Source of the DNA: Hymenobacter guriensis
GTDB lineage: Bacteria > Bacteroidota > Bacteroidia > Cytophagales > Hymenobacteraceae
DNA length: 64,000 nt
NCBI RefSeq assembly: GCF_015773195.1
Contig: NZ_JADWYK010000002.1
Location: 62,001-126,000, forward strand
Reading direction: 5' to 3'
The first letter of the stretch is position 1. Each line of letters opens with the position of its first letter. The notes below the pieces were generated by a model. The model was given only the letters and a program-made list of their open reading frames with translations. It was not told the DNA's origin and made no database searches. The position numbers and the translations under genes were made by a program. Below are positions 24,873-33,981 of the stretch, piece after piece.

Positions 24873-24996
24873 TGTAGCGTAAGCTTTAGCTTGCGGCGGT
24901 GGGTTGGCGCCCGGTTGCGTACACCAGCCCGCAGCAGCCCGCCACAACCTGGCGGGCTCCGCTTCTCACCTGCCGCAAGCTAAAGCTTACGCTACA
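24873..24996. repeat. Perfect 25-bp inverted repeat between a DUF5723 gene and meaB
   Basis: Arms 24873-24897 and 24972-24996 match perfectly (core GCGTAAGCTTTAGCTTGCGG), and the similarity continues imperfectly inward. Each arm contains its own small palindrome (AAGCTTTAGCTT), and the interior holds a further stem (CCCGCCA...TGGCGGG). The right arm ends 12 nt before the meaB start. Confidence 0.92.
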
Positions 24997-25007
24997 GTAT
25001 TCCTCTC

Positions 25008-25982
25008 TTGGCCAAGCGCTTTTCCGTTTCTGAATATACCGACGGCCTGCTGGCTGGCAACCGCCTCGTGTTGAGCCGGGCTATTACGCTGGTAGAAAGC
25101 ACCCTGCCCAGCGACCAGCACCTGGCCCAGCAGGTTCTCGACCAGGTGTTGCCGCACACCGGGCGGGCCGTGCGCCTGGGCATTACGGGCGTACCGGGCG
25201 TGGGCAAAAGCACCTTCATCGAAGCCCTGGGGCTGCATCTCGTGGCCCAAGGCAAGCGCCTCGCCGTGCTGGCCGTCGACCCCAGCTCGCCCCGCAGCGG
25301 CGGCAGCATTCTGGGCGACAAAACCCGCATGCAGCAGCTGTCTATGCACCCGCAGGCGTACATCCGGCCCTCCCCGGCAGGCCGCTCCCTGGGCGGTGTT
25401 ACGCGCAGCACCCGCGAGGCCATGCTGCTGTGCGAGGCAGCTGGCCACGACGTGATTTTCGTAGAAACCGTGGGCGTAGGCCAGAGCGAAACCGCCGTCC
25501 ACGGCATGGTCGATTTTTTTCTGCTGCTGATGCTGGCCGGCGCCGGCGACGAGCTCCAGGGCGTAAAGCGCGGAATCATGGAAATGGCCGATGCCGTGAC
25601 CATCACCAAAGCCGACGGCCCCAACGAAACCGCTGCCCGCCGGGCCCGCCGCGAGTACCAGAACGCCCTGCACCTGTTTCCGCTGGGCTCTTCGGGCTGG
25701 AGCCCACCCGTGACTACCTGCTCGGCTCTTTCGGGTGCGGGCGTGCCCGAGGTGTGGCAGGAAGTGGAGCGCTACGTGCAGCATGCCCGGCAAAACGGCT
25801 ACTTCGAGCAGCGCCGCCAACAGCAGCACCTGCACTGGCTGCACGAGGCCATTCGTCAGGGACTGGAGGAACAGTTCTATGCCCGCCCCGCTGTGCAGGC
25901 CCAGCTTGACACCGTGCGTCAGCAGGTGCTCAGTGGACAGCGCTCAGCGTTTGGCGCCGCTACCGAGCTGCTGGGCTTGTAA
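25008..25982 (+). CDS. meaB: Methylmalonyl-CoA mutase-associated GTPase MeaB
   Basis: G3E-type P-loop GTPase that gates cofactor loading and protects methylmalonyl-CoA mutase. 324 residues, read from TTG at 25008 (MAKRFSVSEYTDGLLAGNR); no ATG is available upstream because an inverted repeat ends there. Walker A is GVPGVGKST (about 61-69), followed by AVDPSSPRSGGSILGDKTRM, FVETVGVGQSE, and the base-recognition ITKADG. Its targets MutA/MutB are 17 kb away on the same strand, so it is not in their operon. Confidence 0.95.
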   Translation: MAKRFSVSEYTDGLLAGNRLVLSRAITLVESTLPSDQHLAQQVLDQVLPHTGRAVRLGITGVPGVGKSTFIEALGLHLVAQGKRLAVLAVDPSSPRSGGSILGDKTRMQQLSMHPQAYIRPSPAGRSLGGVTRSTREAMLLCEAAGHDVIFVETVGVGQSETAVHGMVDFFLLLMLAGAGDELQGVKRGIMEMADAVTITKADGPNETAARRARREYQNALHLFPLGSSGWSPPVTTCSALSGAGVPEVWQEVERYVQHARQNGYFEQRRQQQHLHWLHEAIRQGLEEQFYARPAVQAQLDTVRQQVLSGQRSAFGAATELLGL

Positions 25983-25990
25983 TCAAAACG

Positions 25991-26027
25991 CATAAAAAAG
26001 CCCTCTGCTAGATGTCAGAGGGCTTTT
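25991..26027. terminator. Terminator between meaB and the M61 peptidase gene
   Basis: AAAAAGCCCTCTG pairs with CAGAGGGCTTTT around a CTAGATGT loop; usable by both convergent genes. Confidence 0.88.
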
Positions 26028-26045
26028 CGGCGAAGTGCAAACTAC

Positions 26046-27845
26046 CTACAGGTTTTTCAGCCAGGCCTGGCGAAGGGCCAGCTGGGCGGGGGTGGCCTGC
26101 GGGTCGAGGGCAAAGTTGTAGCGCTTTACTTCGTCGCGGGCTATAGTGCGGCAGCGGACTTTCTTTTCCGCGCCGTCGTGCCGGATGGTTAGCTCCACTT
26201 CCGCGCCGGGCGTGCCGCTCTGCATGGCCGTGAGGGTCTGGCGCATGTTGGCGGGGGTGATGGGCGTGCCGTTGTAGGCCACGAACTGGTCGCCTTTGCT
26301 TACGCCACAGGCCTGCAGCGTGGAACTTACCTCCGCAAACCCAATGCCGGCGGGCAGCATACCGTAGCTGTTGGTACCCAGGGAAGCCAGCTGGCGGCCG
26401 GTGCGCAGGCTGGCATCGTAGCGGATACCGGCTTTAGCGTAGTACTCCTGCAGTGGCAGCGGCTCGGCGTTTTCCACGTAGCGCGTGAAGAAGTCCCGGA
26501 TTTCGGGGTAGGTCAGCTTGGTGAAATCGTCGAAGAAGTTCTGCTCGCTCACTGGCTTACTGGGACCGTACTTTTTGGCTAGCTCCAGCAGCACGTCGCG
26601 CAGGCCGCGCTTGCCGCCCGAGAGCTCCAGCAGGCGCACATCCAGCAAGGCCGCCGTCATGGCCCCGCGCTGGTAGATGTTGCCGTACTGCTGCTGGCCT
26701 TCGTCGGTGAAGGACTGCAGGCCCAGGCGCTTGAGCGAGTACGTAGTATCGGCGCGCAGGTGGTCGTAGGCTACTTTATCGTGCAGGGTCGTGAGGTAAT
26801 TGTCGAGGGACGTGAGGCCGCCGCGCAGCTGCATCATGTGGGCGGCCCACTCCGTGGTGCCTTCATAGAGCCACAAATGCTGGGAGCCGGTGGGCTGCAC
26901 GAAGTTGAACTGCTCAATGATTTCGGAGTGGATGTTGAGCGGGGTCACGATGTGAAAGAACTCGTGGGCGGCCATATCAGTAATCTGCTGGGCGTACTCG
27001 GGTGTGAGCGGCTGTTCCTGCAGGGTGTACTCCGAGCTGTAGGAATGCTCCCAGGCGCCCTGGCTCTGGTCTTCGAAGTGGTACAGAAACGCGTAGCGCT
27101 TCACCGGCAGCTGCACCAGAAAGCTCTGCGCGGCGCCCAGCATCTTCTGCATATCGGCCAGCAGCGGCCCCGCCTTGATTTGGTCGGTTTTGGAGTAGCA
27201 GTACAGGGCCACTTCGGCGTCGCCCAGCTTGGTGGTAGCCTCCGTGAGACGGCCGAGCAGAATGGGCGAATCCACGGCGTGGTCGTAATTTTTAGCGTGG
27301 TAGTAGCCCTGGGCATCGGAGGTGAGGGCCGAGCCGGCCTGCCAGCCGCTGGGGTAGTTGATTTTCAGGCGGAGCGGCTGGCCCTGCATGCCCTGCGGGT
27401 AGCCCAGAATGGTTTGGCCGTTGAGCAGGGCGTGGTCCTGCTCCAGCGAAGAGCCGCACATGCGGTAAATGCGGTGGTCCTTGACCGGCGTATCCCAGGT
27501 TTCGGCAATGGTGTAGCGGATTTCGCGGGTATGGGTAGGGTCGGCCAGCTGCCACTGGTTGGTGGAAAGCTGCTTGCTTTCCAGCGGCTTGCCGGCCTTA
27601 TCGAAGGCCTCGAACTTGCGCACGAAGCGGCCCATGTCCATCACCTGATACGTGCCCGGCGCGGTGGAGGCAAACTGGTAGATGGCCTGGTCTTTCTTCA
27701 GCTTTTTGGGTAGCTGCAGCGTCACCTGGAACTCGTCGGTGGAGCGGGCCGGGTCGATGCTGACGGTGTAGGTTAGCTCCGAACCCGCCAGGGCCGAGGT
27801 CAGGGGCAGCAGCGCCAACAGGGCACCGGATACAAGAATTTTCAT
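26046..27845 (-). CDS. M61 family metallopeptidase with PDZ domain
   Basis: Exported zinc aminopeptidase of the glycyl aminopeptidase family. 599 residues with a signal peptide (MKILVSGALLALLPLTSALAG). The N-terminal beta domain is followed by the gluzincin motif MAAHEFFHIVTPLNIHSE at about residue 294, with the third ligand region YEGTTEWAAHMMQ. A PDZ-like segment (YGMLPAGIGFAEVSSTLQACGVSKGDQFVAYNGTPI) lies at residues 485-570. Position alone does not link it to a pathway; the DUF5916 gene is 78 bp upstream on the same strand with a terminator between them. Confidence 0.93.
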   Translation of the reverse strand: MKILVSGALLALLPLTSALAGSELTYTVSIDPARSTDEFQVTLQLPKKLKKDQAIYQFASTAPGTYQVMDMGRFVRKFEAFDKAGKPLESKQLSTNQWQLADPTHTREIRYTIAETWDTPVKDHRIYRMCGSSLEQDHALLNGQTILGYPQGMQGQPLRLKINYPSGWQAGSALTSDAQGYYHAKNYDHAVDSPILLGRLTEATTKLGDAEVALYCYSKTDQIKAGPLLADMQKMLGAAQSFLVQLPVKRYAFLYHFEDQSQGAWEHSYSSEYTLQEQPLTPEYAQQITDMAAHEFFHIVTPLNIHSEIIEQFNFVQPTGSQHLWLYEGTTEWAAHMMQLRGGLTSLDNYLTTLHDKVAYDHLRADTTYSLKRLGLQSFTDEGQQQYGNIYQRGAMTAALLDVRLLELSGGKRGLRDVLLELAKKYGPSKPVSEQNFFDDFTKLTYPEIRDFFTRYVENAEPLPLQEYYAKAGIRYDASLRTGRQLASLGTNSYGMLPAGIGFAEVSSTLQACGVSKGDQFVAYNGTPITPANMRQTLTAMQSGTPGAEVELTIRHDGAEKKVRCRTIARDEVKRYNFALDPQATPAQLALRQAWLKNL

Positions 27846-27872
27846 GAAAAATGAACGGGGTGGAAGAAACGA

Positions 27873-27907
27873 AAAAGCGCCCCGTCCTCAACTGGCCGGG
27901 GCGCAAA
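27873..27907 (-). terminator. Terminator of the DUF5916 gene
   Basis: Minus-strand GCGCCCC (27904-27898) and GGGGCGC (27883-27877) form a stem that continues with CGG/CCG pairs, followed by TTTTTCG. It separates the DUF5916 gene from the M61 gene. Confidence 0.82.
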
Positions 27908-27923
27908 GTACGCTGCTATGCAG

Positions 27924-30545
27924 CTACGAACGGAGCTTGCGCAGGGTCAGGTAGTCGAGGTAGTACAGGATTTTGATGGACACGTTGTTGTTGTGGGGTG
28001 TGTTTATGGTGTTGCTCAGGTTGTCGAAGTAAAGCGGCGTAGCCTCGTTAGCCAGCAGTTGGGTGCTGCCGGCGTTTTTCCACACCACGCTCACCTGGGA
28101 GCCGGGCGCAAACCACCAGGCGTACACCGCATCTACGTTGAAGGCGTTGAAGGTATTGTCGCGGTTGCGTTGGTAGTCCACGGGGTTTTCAATACCGTTA
28201 GGGCCCAGTTGGGCAAAATCCTGGTAGCGCACGGTACTGGTGTAGTGGCGTGTGCGCACGGTGAGGGACATGCGGTTGGTAAACGTATAACCCATCGACA
28301 GAACGTTGGATACCGTCACCACCCGGCGGCGGCCCAAAAGCACGTTCTTGGGCTGCAGCCCCAGCAGCGCATTGCCACCTAATTCCCGGATAATAGCCCT
28401 ATCCAGCGGATCATTGCTGTCGAGCCCGCCATTCACAAAGCCGATCTGGTTCTGGTTCTGCTCCCAGTCGATGCTATAGCGGAAGTTGAGCTTGTTGTTG
28501 ACCCGGTAGCGCGGCGAAAACGACAACGAATAGCTCGTCCGGCGCGGGCGCTCCAGGCGCCTGTCCTCCACGTACTGCCGCGTGCCCCCACTCAGGTCCC
28601 AGGCCAGCTTTTTCCGATAGTCCGTCGACACGAAAGCACTGAAGCCGGCTCTGGTCGGCACGCGCACATAGTACTCGCCCAGCGGATACTTGCGCGGCTC
28701 GTAGAAGTCGTTGCGGGCCGGGTCTATACTCAGGTCGAAGCCGGTGGTAATAAAGCTTTTGGTGAACGTGGTTTGCGTACCCCCAGCAATGCTGACATCC
28801 TGATAGCGCGTGGGTCGGTAAAGCAGCGAATGACTGAGATTAAACCAGTTATACAGGTTGTTTACCTTCCAGAACGGCTTATAAATGTTGTAGTTGGCGT
28901 ACAGATTCTGCGAAATATTGTTGTTACCGAACAGGATGCCCAGGTCGTTGGGGTTGTAGTGGTCCGACTCGATACCGTGGTTCACGCCCCAGGTGAAGGC
29001 CCCGCTGATCTTACCGAACCCTACCTGATACTTATAGCCATCCTGATCATCGATGGGGGTCGAAGAACCGAATTCGGTGCCGCGGCGGCGTGAGTACACC
29101 ACCCGGCCGTCGATGGCGTAGGAGTTCTTTTTGTTTGCAAAGCGAAACAGGCCGCCCGTTACGTTGGCATCATAGGTGCTGCCCAGGCGCGTCACGTTGG
29201 TGTTGATCAGCGACACGTAGGAGTTGTTTTTCAAACTCTGATCCAGCACGAAGATGTTGTAGTTCGAGAACGGCTGCGTGAGAATACGCCGCTCCTTGCC
29301 GTCCACCGAGTCGCGGGCTATGGCGTACACATCGTTGCTGAGGGCATTAAACAAGCCCACGCCCAAACCCTTGCTGGTGCGCCCCGAAATCTTGGTGGCA
29401 TTGAGCAGGCGCGTTACGCCCGGGTCCGACACCAAAACTTCGCCCGGGATGTACTCGCCTTTCTCGTTTTCACCTCCGGCCCGCAGTTTGTCGCTGGCCG
29501 TACCAAACCCGATGGGGGTAGCGCCCACGCGGCGGGAGTAGAACAGGTTGCCCTTGTTGAAGAGCTCCGTGCCTTCGGTGAAAAACTGGCGGTTTTCCTG
29601 AAACTGCACCTCAAAGGGCGAGAGGTTGAGCACCTGGTTGTCGCTCTGCACCTGCCCAAAGTCCGGCACCAGCGTGGCGTCCAGCGTGAAGCTTTCGTTG
29701 ATGCCCCATTTCACGTCGGCCCCGCCGTTGAAGCTGGTGCTGGTGTTGCGCGTGCCCTGCTCCTTATAGGGGTAGTGGTTGGCGTAGGCCGAAATGTAGG
29801 GCGTGAGCGAGAGGCGCAGCGGGGGCTTGATGTCGCGCAAACCCGTGAGCACGCCCCATTGGTTTACAAAGCCATCCACGGCGGGCTTCACCTCACTCCA
29901 GAAAAAGCCCTGGCGCAAACTCTGGCGGTTGCGCATAAACTGCAGGCCCCACGACTGCTCGGCCTGGGTGCTGAAGCGAATAGCCGAATACGGAATCCGC
30001 ATTTCCGCTATCCAGTCGGTGCCGCGGATGGCCGTGCGCGAGTCCCACACGGCGTTCCAGGCGAAGTCCTCGCCGCTGGCGGGCGAGTAGCGCGCATCGG
30101 CCTGCACCCCGCCCGTGGTCACGAAGAAGCCGTAGCCGTTGATTTTGTCGCGGTACGTATCAAGGAAAATACCGAAAAAGTCGGTATTGGGCAGGTTGTC
30201 CCGCTCGCCTAGCTCCCGGAAGATGGAGTCCTGGGCCACGTCGTGCATGATGGCGCCCACGTAGATGGCGGCATCATCGTAGAGGATGCGCACCTCAGTA
30301 GGGTGCTTTTCGTGGGGACCGGGGTTGGGTCGGTTCTGAATGAAATCGGTGGCTATGGGGGCCTGCTGCCAGATGGGCTCATCGAGCAGGCCATCCAGTT
30401 TAATGGCTTCGGTAATACGCACCGCTTGCAACTGGCGTACTGCAGCGGGTGCAGCGGCCGGGGCGGGCGCGGGGGCGGTTTGTGCCAGGGCGCTGCTGAG
30501 CACCAAGCTCAGCCCAGCCAGCAACAGGAAACCTGCACGTAACAT
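27924..30545 (-). CDS. CBM9-like / DUF5916 outer-membrane protein
   Basis: 873 residues with a signal peptide. Residues about 45-200 are a carbohydrate-binding-module-9-like domain (ITEAIKLDGLLDEPIWQQAP, VRILYDDAAIYVGAIMHD, FGIFLDTYRDKINGYGFFVTTGGVQADAR, WIAEMRIPYSAIRF). The rest is DUF5916, with the conserved WGINESFTLDATLVPDFGQVQSDNQVLNLSPFEVQFQENRQFFTEGTELF and a long run of amphipathic strands consistent with an outer-membrane barrel. It probably binds a surface glycan or other ligand; no enzymatic residues are evident. Confidence 0.9.
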   Translation of the reverse strand: MLRAGFLLLAGLSLVLSSALAQTAPAPAPAAAPAAVRQLQAVRITEAIKLDGLLDEPIWQQAPIATDFIQNRPNPGPHEKHPTEVRILYDDAAIYVGAIMHDVAQDSIFRELGERDNLPNTDFFGIFLDTYRDKINGYGFFVTTGGVQADARYSPASGEDFAWNAVWDSRTAIRGTDWIAEMRIPYSAIRFSTQAEQSWGLQFMRNRQSLRQGFFWSEVKPAVDGFVNQWGVLTGLRDIKPPLRLSLTPYISAYANHYPYKEQGTRNTSTSFNGGADVKWGINESFTLDATLVPDFGQVQSDNQVLNLSPFEVQFQENRQFFTEGTELFNKGNLFYSRRVGATPIGFGTASDKLRAGGENEKGEYIPGEVLVSDPGVTRLLNATKISGRTSKGLGVGLFNALSNDVYAIARDSVDGKERRILTQPFSNYNIFVLDQSLKNNSYVSLINTNVTRLGSTYDANVTGGLFRFANKKNSYAIDGRVVYSRRRGTEFGSSTPIDDQDGYKYQVGFGKISGAFTWGVNHGIESDHYNPNDLGILFGNNNISQNLYANYNIYKPFWKVNNLYNWFNLSHSLLYRPTRYQDVSIAGGTQTTFTKSFITTGFDLSIDPARNDFYEPRKYPLGEYYVRVPTRAGFSAFVSTDYRKKLAWDLSGGTRQYVEDRRLERPRRTSYSLSFSPRYRVNNKLNFRYSIDWEQNQNQIGFVNGGLDSNDPLDRAIIRELGGNALLGLQPKNVLLGRRRVVTVSNVLSMGYTFTNRMSLTVRTRHYTSTVRYQDFAQLGPNGIENPVDYQRNRDNTFNAFNVDAVYAWWFAPGSQVSVVWKNAGSTQLLANEATPLYFDNLSNTINTPHNNNVSIKILYYLDYLTLRKLRS

Positions 30546-30690
30546 GGAGAAAGAAAAAGAAAGTAGATGGTAGACCGAAGCAAAGTTTGCGGAGGAAAGA
30601 GCGGACGCGGCCAGCAGGCCGGCAGCTGAAGTGCAGCCATAGATACCTATACCCCCGCTACCGTTGCCTCCGGCTGAACAATAGGCACAA

Positions 30691-30722
30691 AAAAACCGGC
30701 GGCTTCAGTTGCCACCGGCTTT
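30691..30722 (-). terminator. Terminator of the BlaI/M56 operon
   Basis: Read on the minus strand, CCGGTGGC and GCCGCCGG form an imperfect stem followed by seven T, just after the M56 stop codon. Confidence 0.7.
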
Positions 30723-30731
30723 CTGCATCCA

Positions 30732-33425
30732 TTATTCACTCACTGAAATCTGGAAGGTTTGCTTGTTTTTCCGGCCTGCCGTCGGCTCGGGCATATCGAG
30801 CATACGGCGGTATTTGCGGGCCATTTCGGCTGATTGAGTTTTGCCATTCACGCTTAGGCCGTCGTCGTTGAGCTGAAACTGGAAGCTTTTTTCCGTGGCT
30901 CCGAGCAGGCCATCCTTGCGCAGCTCCTGCCGGATGCGGTTGGAATCGAGGCGCGGAGGGGCGGGTGGAGCCGGTGGCGCGGGGGCATCCGCGGCGCGGG
31001 GTGCCTGCGGGGCCCGAGGAGCCTGGAACCCCTGAGGTGCGCGAGGCACCTGAGGCGGCCGGGGCGGCGCCGGTGGGCTCACGTAGCTGCGGCTGGTGCT
31101 ATTGCTGCGGCGCGTTATCACGAAGGATCCGGTGGTGAGCTTGCGACCCGCTTTAGCGGTAAAGAGGCGCAGATACTTGTCTCGCACGGTGGTCGGCAGC
31201 TTTTTGCCGTTCACCGTCATTTCGCGGGCATTCAGGTTCAGCTGGTAGTTGTTGCGGTTTTTGATCAGCCCGTCGTTCAGCATCTGCTGGCTGAGGGCCT
31301 CTTCCACTTTGTTGTCTGCCCGGCGGGCTTCATCGGCGCGGAGCATTTCCTTGTCGTGCTCCCGCATGGCTTCGTCGTGCAGGCGCATAGTCTCATCGTG
31401 GCCGCGCATGTCGTCGTCGAGCTCACGCATTTCGCGGTCATACTCGCGCATGGCTTCGTCGTGTAGACGCATGGCCTCATCGAACTGGCGCTCCTGCGCG
31501 CTGTTGCGGTCATCGTCGGCCTCCTGCCGGGCGTCGGCCAGCCGTTCGCGCAACTCAGCACGCTGCTCCTGCAGCCGCTCCCGGGCTTCCTGAATCTGCT
31601 CTTTTTCTTCTTCGCTATCAGCTTCGCGGTAGGCTTTATTGAGCTTTAGCTCAGCCTGGCGCAGAGCTTCATCCGTTACCTCCGTCCAGTCCTTGTTGTC
31701 CCCAAACGACTGGGTGCCATCGAGGTAAAACGTGTGCCCCTGGCTTCCACGCTTCAGCCAGAAACGGTTTTTCTCCCGTTCGGCCTGGGCGCGCGACAAC
31801 TGCCGGAGCGTAGCCATATCCCGCTGGTTGGGCACCTGCATCCACACCTGCGGGCTGGGTGCGTTGCCGAACTGGAACTGAAATACCTCATTGGGCTCGT
31901 TGCGCATCACGTAGCCATTGGGCGCTACCCGAATAACCTGGGTGGACGTTTTGGCTTTTTTGCCGGGCCTGGCAGCCGTTTCCACGGGCTGGCCGTTCAC
32001 CGTCAGATTGGTTACGCGGCCTTTCTTGTCTTTCTCGATAACTACCGTGCTGGCCCCCTGGCCCGGCTCAAACCGGCGGCTGGCGCCGTCCACTATCACC
32101 ACCTGCTCGGATGAGCGGCTGCGTGTGCCTTTGCGGTGGGGTTTTTCGTCGGCAGGCGTTTCATCCGTGGCTTCCACTTCGGCTGGTACTTTGGCAACCA
32201 GCGGAGTCGTTGTTTCGGTGCTGGTAGAGGACGTGGTAGAAGTCGACTGCTGCTTGGTCGTGTCTTCGGAGGTGAAAGCGTCCGGCAACAGGTTGCCCAG
32301 TGGGTTACGGGGGTGCGTGAGGGGGCGTGGGTCGGCCAGGGCTACGGCGGTGGTCAGCAGCATCAGGCCGCCCAGCACCACGCAAGCCGCCATAAAGCCC
32401 TCCGTAAAGGTGGGCGCCGTGCGGCCCTGCACCAGCCGGCGCACCCGGCCTAAGAGCGTACCACGGCTGCCTACAGCGGCCATAGCCAGTTGGGGTGTGA
32501 GGCGCGGTGAAAGGTTTAGCTCGGCCAGGGCGGTGAGGGCGCGGGCCAGCGTGAGCGGATTGCCACCTACCAGAGCGGTAGCCGTATCGTCGCAGCAGTT
32601 TTCGCGCTCCACCCGCATAGTGGCCGTCACAAACCACACGGCGGGGTGGTAGAAGAACAGGATTTCGGCTACCGACTGCACCAGATTCATCAGGTAGTCG
32701 CGGCGGGCTACGTGGGCCAGCTCATGGGCAAGGATAGCTTCCAGATAGGTGTTACTCAGGCCCGTGACTGTGCCCAGGGGCAGCAGAATGGCCGGCTTCA
32801 GGTGGCCAACCACCATGGGCACGCGCACCAACGCCGATTCCAGCAAAGCTACCGGGCGCTGAAGGTTTGCCTTATCGGCCAGGGCCCCCAGGCGGTGCTG
32901 CCACTCCACGCCCAGCGGCTGCACGCGGTAGTGTCGCAGGCGCTGCACGTAGGCCAGCCCACCCAGCAGGCGCAGCGTCATGGCCAGCAGCCCCAGCAGC
33001 CAGGCCGTTACCAGCACGGGCAGGTTCTGGTCGAAATAACGCTGCCAGGCAGCCAGCGGGCCAAGCGGGGCATCCTCATCGGCCACGACCAGCGCCGGAG
33101 CTTCGGTCGGTGCTATGGTTGGCGTGCCGGTAGCCTGCCAGGAAGCCAGCCGTACGTTGGCGTCATTGCTCGCCTGGAAAGATGACGGCACCTCAACCAA
33201 CGCGGCGTAGTAGTAGCGTCCGAAGGTGACGGAAGCCAGCAGCAGCATAGTGCCCAGCGCGAGGCCGGCTACGCGGTAGCGCACGGTAGCCGTGTGCCGG
33301 CGCAGCACCAGCAGCAGGCCGCCCAGGGCCAGGGCAACCACGGCGCCCTGCCACAGGGAGTGAACGAGCGTCCAGCCCAAAGCCCGTACCAGCGCGGGCG
33401 ACAACGTTTGTTCGAGCCAGTTCAT
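30732..33425 (-). CDS. M56 family (BlaR1/MecR1-like) membrane metallopeptidase sensor with heptad-repeat region
   Basis: Sensor-protease that cleaves or inactivates its BlaI partner on stimulus. ATG at 33425 overlaps the blaI stop (ATGA), giving 897 residues. Four membrane segments lie in the first 340 residues, with the gluzincin motif LAHELAHVARRDYLMN at about 229-243 and CCDDTATAL after it. Unlike BlaR1 there is no penicillin-binding domain. The extracytoplasmic part instead has a long charged region, including seven exact heptads of form MRxxDxx (31472-31326), then a Pro-rich linker and three copies of a short unit (NLNAREMTVNGKKLP, FQLNDDGLSVNGKTQ and similar). The trigger is not deducible. 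Confidence 0.9.
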   Translation of the reverse strand: MNWLEQTLSPALVRALGWTLVHSLWQGAVVALALGGLLLVLRRHTATVRYRVAGLALGTMLLLASVTFGRYYYAALVEVPSSFQASNDANVRLASWQATGTPTIAPTEAPALVVADEDAPLGPLAAWQRYFDQNLPVLVTAWLLGLLAMTLRLLGGLAYVQRLRHYRVQPLGVEWQHRLGALADKANLQRPVALLESALVRVPMVVGHLKPAILLPLGTVTGLSNTYLEAILAHELAHVARRDYLMNLVQSVAEILFFYHPAVWFVTATMRVERENCCDDTATALVGGNPLTLARALTALAELNLSPRLTPQLAMAAVGSRGTLLGRVRRLVQGRTAPTFTEGFMAACVVLGGLMLLTTAVALADPRPLTHPRNPLGNLLPDAFTSEDTTKQQSTSTTSSTSTETTTPLVAKVPAEVEATDETPADEKPHRKGTRSRSSEQVVIVDGASRRFEPGQGASTVVIEKDKKGRVTNLTVNGQPVETAARPGKKAKTSTQVIRVAPNGYVMRNEPNEVFQFQFGNAPSPQVWMQVPNQRDMATLRQLSRAQAEREKNRFWLKRGSQGHTFYLDGTQSFGDNKDWTEVTDEALRQAELKLNKAYREADSEEEKEQIQEARERLQEQRAELRERLADARQEADDDRNSAQERQFDEAMRLHDEAMREYDREMRELDDDMRGHDETMRLHDEAMREHDKEMLRADEARRADNKVEEALSQQMLNDGLIKNRNNYQLNLNAREMTVNGKKLPTTVRDKYLRLFTAKAGRKLTTGSFVITRRSNSTSRSYVSPPAPPRPPQVPRAPQGFQAPRAPQAPRAADAPAPPAPPAPPRLDSNRIRQELRKDGLLGATEKSFQFQLNDDGLSVNGKTQSAEMARKYRRMLDMPEPTAGRKNKQTFQISVSE
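31326..31472 (-). repeat. 21-bp coding repeat (seven MRxxDxx heptads) in the M56 protein
   Basis: Seven consecutive 21-bp units, phased in frame from 31472 down to 31326, encode MRLHDEA, MREYDRE, MRELDDD and so on. His, Asp and Glu recur at fixed heptad positions, giving a coiled coil or a possible metal-binding surface. Confidence 0.85.
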
Positions 33426-33820
33426 TGGGCGGAGTCGTTTTGGTTTTCGATTTCGTCGAGCAGGTGGCGGATCTGGTTTAGCTCCTCCTGGGAGGTGCTG
33501 CGGTTGCCCAGGGCCTGCATCACCATTTTCAGGGCCGAGCCGCCAAACGTGGCGTCCAGAAACCGGTCGAGCAACAGGCCCTGGGTTTCTTCCTGGCGCA
33601 CGGCGGCGCGGTACACGTGGGTTTTGCTGTCGTCGTCGCGTAGCACCAGGCCCTTGTCCAGCATCAGCTGTAGCAGCTTCAGGGTGGTGGTGTAGCCTAT
33701 CTCCCGCTTTTCGCTGAGGTAGTCGTTCACGAAACGGACGGTACTGGGGCCGTGCTGCCATAGCACCTGCAGAATTTCCAGCTCCGATTCCGTAGGTTTG
33801 GCCGGGGGTGATTTGCTCAT
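33422..33820 (-). CDS. BlaI/MecI/CopY family transcriptional repressor
   Basis: Winged-helix repressor of 132 residues. PTESELEILQVLWQHGPSTVRFVNDYL and GYTTTLKLLQLMLDKGLVLRDDDSKTHVYRA are the family DNA-binding domain, ending in a C-terminal dimerisation helix region. It is translationally coupled to the M56 peptidase gene (4-nt overlap), the standard sensor/repressor arrangement. Three 16-bp palindromes upstream (33840-33913), one between the promoter boxes, indicate autorepression. Confidence 0.96.
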   Translation of the reverse strand: MSKSPPAKPTESELEILQVLWQHGPSTVRFVNDYLSEKREIGYTTTLKLLQLMLDKGLVLRDDDSKTHVYRAAVRQEETQGLLLDRFLDATFGGSALKMVMQALGNRSTSQEELNQIRHLLDEIENQNDSAQ

Positions 33821-33839
33821 AGCTCAGAAAGGTTATCCA

Positions 33840-33913
33840 TACGAATTGGTTCGTACTTCAAACATATACGAAGGAAATCGTAGAAGCAAATTTATCCTAC
33901 GATTTATTTCGTA
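33840..33913 (-). promoter_or_regulatory. blaI promoter with three BlaI-type operators (TACGA-N6-TCGTA)
   Basis: Three 16-bp palindromes of form TACGA-N6-TCGTA occur at 33840-33855 (TACGAATTGGTTCGTA), 33867-33882 (TACGAAGGAAATCGTA) and 33898-33913 (TACGATTTATTTCGTA). Read on the minus strand, TTTG (33890-33887) and TATGTTTG (33866-33859) form a promoter with a 20-nt spacer. The middle operator lies in that spacer and the left one covers the expected start of transcription. A second possible -7, TAAATTTG, is at 33894-33887. Confidence 0.85.
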
Positions 33914-33981
33914 TAATATTTCACTTGATCGAAAAACAGCTTGAAATCAGCCGGTTCCTACCAAAGATCTGAGAAACGACG

